This document shows positions 8,755 to 16,546 of a stretch of 64,000 nucleotides of DNA, piece by piece. The stretch is from Alicyclobacillus hesperidum (lineage in GTDB: Bacteria; Bacillota; Bacilli; Alicyclobacillales; Alicyclobacillaceae). How positions within the stretch are numbered: position 1 is the stretch's first letter; each line of letters starts with the position of its first letter. The notes beneath the pieces are model-generated. The model worked only from the letters and a program-made list of their open reading frames with translations, had not been told where the DNA came from and ran no database searches. The DNA lies in contig NZ_FNOJ01000010.1 of the NCBI RefSeq assembly GCF_900107035.1, forward strand, positions 51,693 to 115,692, written 5' to 3'. The translations under genes and the position numbers were made by a program.

Positions 8755-9186
8755 ATGAAACGAACGCGACTTGGGGCATTCCTCTTTGGCATGGGGCTTA
8801 CCGGCATGATCGATGGAATCGTCTTTCACCAGTTATTACAGTGGCACAGTACATACATGTGGACTACGCGGCATAATCAGATCGTCAGCGATGGTTTATT
8901 GCATGTGATCACCACGGCATTCATGGTGGCAGGTACTTCTGTCCTATGGCTGGATGACACACCCAACAAAACTTTTCGCAACCGCAGTTTTTGGGGAGCA
9001 CTTCTCCTTGGAGGTGGAATTTTCAATCTATTCGAGGGCGTCATCAATCACCACGTCCTGCAGATCCATCACGTGCGTCCTGGACCACTGCAAGCAGAGT
9101 ATGATATCGCATTCGATCTCGCTGCATGCTGTCTCGTGATTCTGGGCATCGCACTCTCGCGAATGCATCGACTCACGACAGACTAA
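8755..9186 (+). CDS. DUF2243 domain membrane protein
   Basis: A 143-residue protein with four hydrophobic segments. The first carries FGMGLTGMIDGIVFHQLLQWH and the third GGGIFNLFEGVINHHVLQIHH, both typical of DUF2243. The paired His residues in membrane segments suggest metal or heme binding, but no function is established. AAGGAG lies just before the ATG. It is divergent from the spoVA operon and upstream of lutABC, with its own likely transcript. Confidence 0.8.
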   Translation: MKRTRLGAFLFGMGLTGMIDGIVFHQLLQWHSTYMWTTRHNQIVSDGLLHVITTAFMVAGTSVLWLDDTPNKTFRNRSFWGALLLGGGIFNLFEGVINHHVLQIHHVRPGPLQAEYDIAFDLAACCLVILGIALSRMHRLTTD

Positions 9187-9416
9187 ATCTAATCCCCAGA
9201 AAGACATACTAATTAAACATCTAGAAATCTGCGTTTGTGTTGATTTTCATGTTTTTATTTGTTATGATTCGCTTGCACTGAACTTTCCATAAATTCTTCT
9301 GCATTTTGCGATATGATGAAAACGTTATCTCTACTCTTGTCAGGTCACTCAACAGGTGCCGCGTTTGTCATTCTTTTTGCCTTATCGACGCACCTACATG
9401 CTTGGAGGTCTGTCCG

Positions 9417-10163
9417 ATGAAGGTCAGTCTGTTCATCACTTGTATTGTCGACAGCGTTTTCCTGAATGTTGGCATCTCGATGACACGTATATTGCAGGCG
9501 TGCGGTTGCGAGGTCTCATTCCCGCCGCAGCAGACATGCTGTGGACAGCCCGCGTTTAACAGCGGCTATACCGATGAAGCACGAGATGTCGGCAAGACGC
9601 TACTGGAAGCGTTCCAGGAAAGTGATGTCGTTGTCAGCCCCTCAGGCTCTTGTGTCGGTATGATTCATCACTACTACCCTCAGTTGTTTGCCGATGATCC
9701 GCACTTGCATCAAGCTGCTATCGATTTGGCGAATAAAACCTATGAGTTCTCGCAATTTATGGTGCAGAAATTACAGATGACGGATCTCGGTGCCCGTTTT
9801 CCGCATCGCGTGACTTATCATCCATCCTGTCACGGTTCAAGGTTACTCGGCGTCAAGGACGAGCCCATGCAATTGTTACGAGGGGTTCGTGAGATTGAAC
9901 TCGTCGATTTGCCCTATGCGACCGATTGCTGTGGCTTCGGCGGCACGTTCGCCGCTAAAATGGGGGAAATTTCAAGTGCAATAGTCGAGGAAAAGGCAGC
10001 AAATGTCGCGGACACCCTTGCGGAAGTACTCGTCGGAACGGACATGGGGTGTTTGATGAACATCGGCGGGCGACTACGACGCACAAATCGGCCTATACGC
10101 GTGATGCATCTCACGGAACTTCTGCTGGAAGGGATGCAACTGGGAAGAGGGGTGAAAGCATGA
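9417..10163 (+). CDS. lutA: Lactate utilization protein A (CCG-domain Fe-S subunit)
   Basis: A 248-residue member of the (Fe-S)-binding CCG-domain family, with two Cys-rich repeats: FPPQQTCCGQPAFNSGY near residue 45 and DCCGFGGTFAAKMGE near residue 180. LutA works with LutB and LutC to oxidise L-lactate to pyruvate for growth on lactate. ATG 9417 has GGAGG upstream and gives the normal family length; an in-frame start at 9306 is possible but has no ribosome site. It overlaps lutB by four bases, showing coupling. Confidence 0.93.
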   Translation: MKVSLFITCIVDSVFLNVGISMTRILQACGCEVSFPPQQTCCGQPAFNSGYTDEARDVGKTLLEAFQESDVVVSPSGSCVGMIHHYYPQLFADDPHLHQAAIDLANKTYEFSQFMVQKLQMTDLGARFPHRVTYHPSCHGSRLLGVKDEPMQLLRGVREIELVDLPYATDCCGFGGTFAAKMGEISSAIVEEKAANVADTLAEVLVGTDMGCLMNIGGRLRRTNRPIRVMHLTELLLEGMQLGRGVKA

Positions 10164-11590
10164 GCACAACACATGGCTCAACAAACGTGCACGATCGCGC
10201 ACAGCACGCTTTGGCAGACGACTTTCTGCGGCAAGCCGTCCACTTCACGACGGATCGTCTGCGCTACAAAAAACAAGCCGTTACTGGAGAATTCGGCAAT
10301 TGGGAGGCATGGCGCGAGCGCGGACGACAGATCCGTCAGCACACCATTGCCAACCTTGACTATTACTTGGATCTGTTTACACGCAACCTGGAGGCACACG
10401 GTGCACACGTACATTTCGCTGCAACTGCTGATGACGCGATCCACGCGCTGCGAGAAATTGCAACGGCTCAAAACGCCAAACGTATTGTCAAATCCAAGTC
10501 GATGGTCACCGAAGAAATTCACGTAAACCATCATCTTGAGGAGATGGGGATCCATGTCGTCGAGACTGATCTCGGCGAATACATTGTTCAACTCTCCGGC
10601 GAGACGCCGTCGCACATCATCATTCCGGCCATTCACAAAAATCGCGAACAAATTCGCGACCTGTTTGAAGCCGCTGGTGGCGAACGACTTACTACGGAAA
10701 CGCGGGATCTGGCGGCATTCGCACGGAGGACGCTCCGCCGAGCGTATCTAGCCGCCGATATCGGAATCACGGGATGCAATTTCGGTATTGCGGAGACCGG
10801 CTCTATCGCGCTATTCACCAACGAAGGCAATGCCGATCTCGTCATGAACATGCCCAAAACACATATCGTTTTCATGGGCATGGAACGCATCCTGCCCACC
10901 ATGGAAGATCTCGAGGTTTTCGCACACCTTCTGCCTAAAAGCGCAACCGGACAGAATGTGATCACGTACATGTCCGTCATCACGGGCCCCCGCCGCCAAC
11001 ACGAGGCAGACGGCGCACGAGATATGCATGTCATCATTCTCGACAACGGCCGCTCTCGCCAACTCGGCGATCCCGATTTTCAAGCGGTGCTTCATTGCAT
11101 TCGATGCGGCGCATGCCTGAACGTGTGTCCCGTATATCGCCAAATTGGTGGCCATGCGTACGGATCGGTCTACCCTGGTCCCATTGGTGCTGTCCTTTCC
11201 CCCCTGTTAAACAATGGTGAACAGTATCAAGACTTGCCCTACGCCTCAAGTTTGTGCGGGGCTTGTTACGAAGCATGTCCTGTCAAGATTCCACTCCATG
11301 ACATGCTCGTGCGCGAGCGCCAGCGATTTGTCGCATCGGGCCGTGTCAAACCCGCGGAGAGGGCAGCATTCCAGGCATTTCGGCAACTGTTTGGCAAAGC
11401 TGGACGCTACCAGACGACGATCCGGATCGCACGCAGACTACAATTCCCGATTGCCCATGATGGGTATATTCGCGCTAAAATTGGTCCGCTTGCCGGATGG
11501 ACGATGAGCCGTGACTTCCCTGTCCTGCCAAAACGAACATTCCGCGAGCTTTGGCCTGAGCTTACAAGAAAGGGGAATGGGCGTGGATAA
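10160..11590 (+). CDS. lutB: Lactate utilization protein B (ferredoxin-like Fe-S subunit)
   Basis: A 476-residue LutB. The N-terminal ~290 residues are the LUD domain (KSKSMVTEEIHVNHHLEEMG, GCNFGIAETGSIALFTNEGN). Two 4Fe-4S motifs follow: CIRCGACLNVCPVYRQIGG and CGACYEACPVKIPLHDMLV. It is the electron-transferring centre of the lactate oxidase complex. The ATG overlaps the lutA stop (ATGA), and lutC begins before its own stop. Confidence 0.95.
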   Translation: MSTTHGSTNVHDRAQHALADDFLRQAVHFTTDRLRYKKQAVTGEFGNWEAWRERGRQIRQHTIANLDYYLDLFTRNLEAHGAHVHFAATADDAIHALREIATAQNAKRIVKSKSMVTEEIHVNHHLEEMGIHVVETDLGEYIVQLSGETPSHIIIPAIHKNREQIRDLFEAAGGERLTTETRDLAAFARRTLRRAYLAADIGITGCNFGIAETGSIALFTNEGNADLVMNMPKTHIVFMGMERILPTMEDLEVFAHLLPKSATGQNVITYMSVITGPRRQHEADGARDMHVIILDNGRSRQLGDPDFQAVLHCIRCGACLNVCPVYRQIGGHAYGSVYPGPIGAVLSPLLNNGEQYQDLPYASSLCGACYEACPVKIPLHDMLVRERQRFVASGRVKPAERAAFQAFRQLFGKAGRYQTTIRIARRLQFPIAHDGYIRAKIGPLAGWTMSRDFPVLPKRTFRELWPELTRKGNGRG

Positions 11591-12260
11591 AGCAACATTT
11601 CTCGAGCGAATTGCAAAGCCTCTCGGACGCATGCCTGGCGAACCCCCCTCACCTCGAACCGTGGTTGGCGTGCCCTCGTTTTGGGCGGATCGGCCGTCTA
11701 CGCCTGCCTCGCGCACTGCATCGTTTATCGAACGGTTCACAGGGCTGGCTGGCGAGATCGTACAGTACGCGAGCATTGAAGAACTTCGCATCGGCCTTAA
11801 TCATGTGCTAAAGGACATTGGCGCCACCAAAATTGGCGCATGGGGCAAGGAGGCGCCTTGGTCTGTAGACGTGGAGGAGGTGCTTGAGCGTTGGCAGGCA
11901 TTGCGTTGGCATGCGCAAACGGAGAGGCGCGCGTTTGACGATATCGAGGTCGGAGTTACCAGTTGTGTCTGCGCCATCGCCGACACTGGAACCATCGTGA
12001 TTGCCAGCGGGCCGGAAGCAGGCCGCACAGTCCACCAGGTTCCGCTTATCCACATCATCATCCTCCGCGCGTCACAACTGGTACAAAGTCTCGGCGAAGC
12101 CTTGAGGGAACTTGCACAAGCGCATGAACGCGGCGATGTAGCCGCGTCAAATCACTTTATCAGCGGTGCCAGTAGGTCTTCCGACATCGAAAACGACCAG
12201 ACGATTGGCGTTCACGGACCGGCACGCGTGATCGCACTGATGTTGCAAGATATGACATGA
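11583..12260 (+). CDS. lutC: Lactate utilization protein C (LUD domain)
   Basis: A 225-residue LUD-domain protein, the third subunit of the lactate oxidation system. Typical are SVDVEEVLERW and the GVTSCVCAIADTGTIVIASG block, close to the equivalent stretch of LutB. The start is ambiguous: GTG 11583 has GGGG at seven bases, whereas ATG 11577 sits too close to it. The gene overlaps the lutB end by eight bases. No lutR-like regulator is adjacent. Confidence 0.92.
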   Translation: MDKATFLERIAKPLGRMPGEPPSPRTVVGVPSFWADRPSTPASRTASFIERFTGLAGEIVQYASIEELRIGLNHVLKDIGATKIGAWGKEAPWSVDVEEVLERWQALRWHAQTERRAFDDIEVGVTSCVCAIADTGTIVIASGPEAGRTVHQVPLIHIIILRASQLVQSLGEALRELAQAHERGDVAASNHFISGASRSSDIENDQTIGVHGPARVIALMLQDMT

Positions 12261-12271
12261 TGACGGAGCAA

Positions 12272-12298
12272 AGGCGACTGGCGGTCGCCAGCCGCCTC
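12272..12298 (+). terminator. Stem-loop after lutC
   Basis: AGGCGACTGGC / GCCAGCCGCCT forms an 11-bp stem with one mismatch, 12 bp after the lutC stop. It has no T-tract. Confidence 0.4.
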
Positions 12299-12367
12299 TG
12301 TACGACATGATGATGTTACGAGATACGACAGTCCCATGCGTGTCGCGTTACGGCAAGCTCTCCTAGT

Positions 12368-13180
12368 TTACTTCACCGTGACATGAACTTGCCAACTGGC
12401 CAATCCGTCTCCCACCGCAATGGTATAGAACCCTGACCTCGCAAAGGTTGTCGTAAAGGAGAACAACCCTTGCGAATTAGTAAAGATGGTTTTCTGATTT
12501 TGACTGGGTAGTCCAAGCACACTGAGTTCCGCATGCGGAGCGCCGACGCCTCCTACCAGAACCAACTTGCCAGAGAAGGTTACCGTTTCCCCAACATTCA
12601 CCGTGGTTGGTGCCACAATCAATTCAATGCGGTTCACATCCTGGGGCGCCGCAATCACCCATGTTGCTCCACGCCAAGAAACCCCCATCAGCAAGCGCTG
12701 TTGCAAAAATAAGTCAAGATAATAAATAGGCACGTATGTGGTTGGTTTGCCCGTCTCAGGGTCGTTTGCAACGAGTTTCGGAGCACGTAAGAAGCCATCC
12801 TGATCGCTTCCAATGGCAAACTGCATCTGGCCTTCAGGAGGCGTTCCAGGTTGTGGCGCCCCGCTCACATTGACATGCCAACCTGAAGGTATCGAAGTTA
12901 CATTCAAAGTGTTGCCGTTCCATGTCGTTTGCACGCCGTCCAACTGTAGATCTTTTTGTAGATAGTAAATCGGGTACCAACTCGTTGTTTTGCCTGTCCA
13001 CGGGTCATTTGCAAGGATGTGCTGTACCGAAATAGATTCCTTACCCGATACTTGAACGTTTGTAGCAGCATATTCGACTTGCGTAGAAGCATCAGCAACC
13101 TTTGGTTCCAACGCCTGCAGGGAAACTGTCGTTACGGTGATAAACCCTATCAGACCTAACTTGTACTTCAATCCGTTCAT
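12368..13180 (-). CDS. Secreted two-repeat protein with Ig-like C-terminal domain, unknown function
   Basis: A ~270-residue protein with an N-terminal signal sequence (KYKLGLIGFITVTTVSLQAL, cleavage near ADA). Two related repeats follow: one around ILANDPWTGKTTSWYPIYYL and one around LVANDPETGKPTTYVPIYYL, each ~75 residues and ending in a short beta segment. They recall the stalk-like repeats of copper amine oxidase-N domains, but that is a weak resemblance. The last ~85 residues look like an Ig-type beta sandwich (VNVGETVTFSGKL...). The ribosome site GGAGAGG touches ATG 13180, so the TTG nine bases downstream of it (13171) may be the true start. Confidence 0.65.
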   Translation of the reverse strand: MNGLKYKLGLIGFITVTTVSLQALEPKVADASTQVEYAATNVQVSGKESISVQHILANDPWTGKTTSWYPIYYLQKDLQLDGVQTTWNGNTLNVTSIPSGWHVNVSGAPQPGTPPEGQMQFAIGSDQDGFLRAPKLVANDPETGKPTTYVPIYYLDLFLQQRLLMGVSWRGATWVIAAPQDVNRIELIVAPTTVNVGETVTFSGKLVLVGGVGAPHAELSVLGLPSQNQKTIFTNSQGLFSFTTTFARSGFYTIAVGDGLASWQVHVTVK

Positions 13181-13523
13181 CCTCTCCAAGCAACTTGTCA
13201 ATTCTCGATGTTCAACATGAGAGACGAAGCTAGCCCGTATCGCGTGACGTATTTTTTGTATGTAAATCTGTGAAAAATCGATTTGTAGTGGATTCGGATG
13301 AACCGCGAGGAATGAAGTGCGCGACACAATGCAGAGGGACGAAAACGCCGCGAGAGTTACTGGATCCCGAAGTTTCATGTGGCAACAAAACGCGGTATCA
13401 CCGAACGCCGCGTTTTGTTGCACTGTTACACGATAGGGTATTTGCGAGATGTGGTCTTCACCGTGCGGGATGCCCGGAAATACCGAGTTTTTTACGGTCT
13501 TTTTGCAAGTATCAAGTATGCGT
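13181..13523. other. Intergenic region with a perfect 14-bp inverted repeat
   Basis: About 340 bp without a convincing gene. It contains GCAACAAAACGCGG at 13382-13395 and CCGCGTTTTGTTGC at 13408-13421, a perfect hairpin with a 12-base loop. It lies ~100 bp downstream of the DeoR regulator stop and may end that transcript. Confidence 0.5.
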
Positions 13524-14288
13524 TCAATCAGCGCGCAGAACCCGTAGGCCAAGCTGTTCGAATGCCGTAAGATCTGCCTCGTTCGTTTCACTGTCCGTGA
13601 TCAACATATCAACTTCCCGTGCATCTGCGACATGCGTGAAGTCCTGAACTTGAATTTTACTGTGATCCGCCAGCACGATGACGGTGTCGGCAATGTCAAT
13701 CATTTTACGTTTGACTAACGCTTGCAACGCGTTTGACTCGGTGAAACCGTGCTGCGTATGAATGCCTTTACATGAAAGGAAGGCTTTGTTGACGTGAAAC
13801 TTCGACAACGAATCTTCCGCCATGGGTCCGACGTAAGACAACGAACTGGATCGCAAAATGCCACCGGTGGAGATTACCTCGATTTTTTCCTTCCCTGACA
13901 ATTCGAGAGCCACCTTAAGTGAATTGGTCAGAACTGTCAAAGGCATATCTGGCAATGCATTTGCCAGATGCAGTGCCGTAGTGCTCGCATCAAGGACAAT
14001 TCGATCACCGATACCGATAAACTGCAAAGCCGTCTTTGCAATCACTTCTTTTTCGGGTACGTGTTCAGATTCGCGAATCAGGTATGAAATCTCGTTTGTC
14101 ATATCTTCATCGACACGCACTGCACCGCCATGGCTTCGCCGAAGTTTTCCTTCCTCTTCGAGCATGTGCAGGTCCCGCCGAACGGTTTCTTCCGTGACAT
14201 CAAATAATTGACTCAACTCTTTGACACGAATACTCCCGCGTGCATGAAGATGTTGCAAAATTGCACGGTGGCGTTCCGCAGGCAACAT
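13524..14288 (-). CDS. DeoR-family transcriptional regulator of sugar metabolism
   Basis: A 254-residue repressor. The N-terminal DeoR helix-turn-helix reads MLPAERHRAILQHL, IRVKELSQLFDVTEETVRRD and LRRSHGGAV. The C-terminal sugar-phosphate-binding (ribose-5-phosphate isomerase-like) domain includes DRIVLDASTTALHLANAL, TVLTNSLKVALEL and ILRSSSLSYVGPMAE. GAGGAAGTG precedes ATG 14288. The rhamnulokinase remnant immediately upstream on the same strand suggests it once controlled a rhamnose or other deoxysugar operon; no intact target is next to it now. Confidence 0.9.
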   Translation of the reverse strand: MLPAERHRAILQHLHARGSIRVKELSQLFDVTEETVRRDLHMLEEEGKLRRSHGGAVRVDEDMTNEISYLIRESEHVPEKEVIAKTALQFIGIGDRIVLDASTTALHLANALPDMPLTVLTNSLKVALELSGKEKIEVISTGGILRSSSLSYVGPMAEDSLSKFHVNKAFLSCKGIHTQHGFTESNALQALVKRKMIDIADTVIVLADHSKIQVQDFTHVADAREVDMLITDSETNEADLTAFEQLGLRVLRAD

Positions 14289-14360
14289 ATTCTCACTTCC
14301 TCTTGTGAGCAAGGAGAGATCCAGTCTCTCCTTGCAAACGCAAATCAACAGATATCCACA

Positions 14361-14639
14361 TCATATTAGCCTGGAAACCCCATGGTCGTAAACAAGGCTA
14401 AAGAAGCCTGAGACGTATCCATGCGCGAGTGCTGAACAACGATGGGTGCCAATACGTTCCACGACGACTTGCATCGCTTTGGCGTGATGTTCGTCGCGAT
14501 AATGTCGGGGTTGATCGATTAGGCTACCGGATCGATCAATAAGACCGAAATCCACAGCCCAACTGTCTATGCCAACGGCTGCTATGCCACCAACTTGTGC
14601 GGCGGAGTGCATGAGTCCACTGAGTATTTTTTTGTTCAT
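14361..14639 (-). pseudogene. Rhamnulokinase (FGGY family) fragment
   Basis: A 92-codon frame whose middle ~60 residues match the N-terminal domain of rhamnulokinase: IAAVGIDSWAVDFGLIDRSG and QPRHYRDEHHAKAMQVVVERIG. The Gly-rich N-terminal strand and the entire rest of the ~480-residue enzyme are missing; the last ~30 residues do not look native. It is therefore a decayed remnant of an L-rhamnose catabolic gene, upstream of the DeoR regulator. Confidence 0.7.
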
Positions 14640-14721
14640 GTCTGAATTATGATGGTTATAGGGATATACAACTATAAGAAGTAGTTGACATCGAAATCTT
14701 GGTGGGATGGCAATGAGTGTA

Positions 14722-15186
14722 TCAGTGGAAATTCGGACGATCTCGTCGCTGAAGCCAATCTGTAAACTTGAAATTCCAGAGGACCATGAACAATAGAACG
14801 GGGTAGCATAATCCGGAATACCATAGTTTCCAGTGATGATAATAAAAGAACTTCGATTTTAGTGCTGCGACTTCGTAAAGTAGACAAAACGCAGTCCAGC
14901 CAGCCATGTAGAGCAACCTTGCCCATTTACTCGCTTGGTACGGATAGTAGTTCAAGAAAATCGTGTTAACCGGGGGATACAGCAAGATTGGAAGGAAACC
15001 CGCCCATTGATATCCGGGGGCGAAATAGCCAAACAGGTCTAATTTCATATCTAATATCATATCTGACAGGCACTCTGTCACCAAGGAAAACAGTGAGGCC
15101 GACCAAATCTGAAGCTTGGAGATGTGTTTGGGCATAAAGATAGCAACGATGTAGAACACAATAAGGGAAATCGTAAGAAAGGCCAT
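14722..15186 (-). CDS. CBO0543-family membrane protein
   Basis: A 154-residue protein with about five hydrophobic segments. The combination DMKLDLFGYFAPGYQWAGF, PPVNTIFLNYYPYQ and HHWKLWYSGLCYPVLLF matches a family of small membrane proteins common in spore formers and annotated only as CBO0543. AAGGATGATAGTCG before ATG 15186 gives a weak ribosome site. Function unknown. Its neighbours are pseudogenes on both sides. Confidence 0.7.
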   Translation of the reverse strand: MAFLTISLIVFYIVAIFMPKHISKLQIWSASLFSLVTECLSDMILDMKLDLFGYFAPGYQWAGFLPILLYPPVNTIFLNYYPYQASKWARLLYMAGWTAFCLLYEVAALKSKFFYYHHWKLWYSGLCYPVLLFMVLWNFKFTDWLQRRDRPNFH

Positions 15187-15312
15187 CGACTATCATCCTT
15201 GCCCCATGTGAATTCTTCAAGCGCGCGTTTTCCGTCCATAATCAGGCTCCCCTTTATATCCCATTCTGATGCAACGAGATATCTTATAAAGGCTCCACGC
15301 ACCGCGTTCCTC

Positions 15313-15955
15313 TTAAGTCCAGAATCGGATTGGACAATCTCCAATAAATAGTGAGACCATGGGTTCAGGAGGTTGTTTAAGTGGAGCGCCCGGGAATTTA
15401 CACCTGAGTTCAAACGCCAAGTCGTTGAGCAGGCCATAGCTGCTGGTAATAACACGGTGGCCGCCTTTTTGGCATCGAGGAAGAATCGCAAAAGCCTGCA
15501 TGACGAAGTTGGGGGCTGTTTTGTGTAGAGCATTCAAGATTCTCGGAATTGTGTCTAGCGGGAAATGTCGATACGCGGCCATGCCGATCAAGTCATCGAG
15601 CACTTATGGGGAGAATCATTACGTTGGTCGAGAAGAAAATCGTCTGGGTGTTGACTTGCGGTTTTACAATTCATCGGTAATTCCTGAAAGTCTTTGAGGT
15701 TGGCAGTAACCAAGATGTCTGCCTCGCATGGGATGGCAGTCACGAGCACATGTCGATCTTTCGGGTGGTTCGGCATCTCTTGAATCCGGCTTGAATACCC
15801 GTCGTTCCCGATTGCGTCAGGAAAGGCCAATTCTATAATCCCTAGCACCCTGCCGTCCGATCTGCCATTCTTAACCACATTTCGTTCCATTTCGCCGTCC
15901 AAATCCAAAATTCACCACATTACGAGAACGTTTCGTAGCATGCCTCGTTTGCACT
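15313..15955 (-). pseudogene. Broken PIN-domain (VapC-like, COG1569 type) gene
   Basis: Reading on the minus strand, fragments of a PIN-domain ribonuclease appear in order. LRNVLVMW and then a stop near 15910 recall the N-terminus. ILDLDGEMERNVVKNGRSDG and ELAFPDAIG follow. The best block, PKDRHVLVTAIPCEADILVTANLKDFQELP...HPDDFLLDQ, holds the conserved PKDRHV and VTANLKDF motifs. After a shift near 15605 the C-terminal tail continues as FPLDTIPRILNALHKTAPNFV. At least one stop and one frameshift interrupt it. No antitoxin gene is visible beside it. Confidence 0.65.
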
Positions 15956-15983
15956 GTACACCGCAAAAATCTAGCAGCACAGG

Positions 15984-15989
15984 TATAAT
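15984..15989 (+). promoter_or_regulatory. TATAAT box upstream of the small hydrophobic peptide gene
   Basis: A perfect TATAAT lies 64 bp upstream of the peptide start. No good -35 is visible at 17 bp, so this is a candidate only. Confidence 0.35.
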
Positions 15990-16052
15990 AGCATCGAATG
16001 TTACCTTGGGGGTTCACTCTCTGCCCGCGAAGCGAGAAGGGAGTGAAGCCAT

Positions 16053-16157
16053 TTGAGCGTAGCGACTGTGCTGAGACTATTACTGCAATCGGTCTTAGTC
16101 ACCATCGCCTTGCTTTCGCTCATCGGGACCTTGGTGCTTGCCATCACACGCAAGTGA
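16053..16157 (+). CDS. 34-residue hydrophobic peptide, type I toxin/holin-like
   Basis: A TTG start at 16053, with AAGGGAG about ten bases upstream, opens a 34-codon frame. The product begins MSVATVLRLLLQSVLVTIAL and ends LSLIGTLVLAITRK. It is a single membrane helix with a basic tail, the layout of small type I toxins annotated as putative holin-like toxins in bacilli. The stop codon lies in the left arm of a perfect hairpin (16153-16195), and an intrinsic terminator follows at 16256-16286, so the transcript appears short and highly structured. The peptide identity is inferred from size, hydropathy and RNA structure, not from a sequence match. Confidence 0.55.
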   Translation: MSVATVLRLLLQSVLVTIALLSLIGTLVLAITRK

Positions 16158-16195
16158 CCGCCTCCATAGGAGAAGAGCCCTTGGGGGCGGTCACT
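16153..16195 (+). repeat. Perfect 10-bp inverted repeat overlapping the peptide stop codon
   Basis: AGTGACCGCC at 16153-16162 pairs with GGCGGTCACT at 16186-16195. The left arm contains the TGA of the 34-residue peptide. A second small stem, CTATC / GATAG, follows at about 16204-16219. Confidence 0.7.
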
Positions 16196-16255
16196 GCTTC
16201 GAGCTATCAAATTCGATAGTGGGCCGAGGTCACTACCCAGGCGATGATGCTTAGA

Positions 16256-16286
16256 GCGTCGGAGGCACTAACTCCGGCGCTTTTTT
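16256..16286 (+). terminator. Intrinsic terminator of the small peptide transcript
   Basis: GCGTCGGAG / CTCCGGCGC (one mismatch, 7-base loop) followed directly by TTTTTT. Confidence 0.8.
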
Positions 16287-16546
16287 GATCATCACCAAAA
16301 ACTATGCTTACCAGTGCACATCGTAGTCATGCTGACTGTCGGTCTATCCCCCAGTGTACTGAAGCGGACGCATTGATACAAGATGAGACGAGATAGGAAT
16401 GTCAACAGCCACCTCAGCTATATGATCTGGATGAAGAACATACAACAGCGCTTTGCGGATACCTTGATCGACTCCTTGATGGATGTTGTGCGCACCGCAG
16501 CCTCAGGTCTCGGTCTACAGATCCTAGTTTACAAGGAGGTATTAAT
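16287..16546. other. Intergenic leader of the aldehyde dehydrogenase gene
   Basis: About 260 bp with no gene I can support. No clear -35/-10 pair or riboswitch-like structure was recognised. Confidence 0.4.

Noticed and set aside
8640..8760. Possible sigma-G promoter upstream of the spoVA operon
   Set aside because: GTATA-like and CATA-like words exist but their spacing (24 bases) is wrong for sigma-G, so no site is claimed.
9187..9416. Promoter or LutR operator upstream of lutA
   Set aside because: TATGAT and TTATGAT boxes occur but no -35 at acceptable distance and no clear operator palindrome could be defined.
15078..15533. Minus-strand frame of 151 codons overlapping the CBO0543 gene start and the PIN remnant
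   Set aside because: No motif, overlaps better-supported features in other frames, and its composition looks random.
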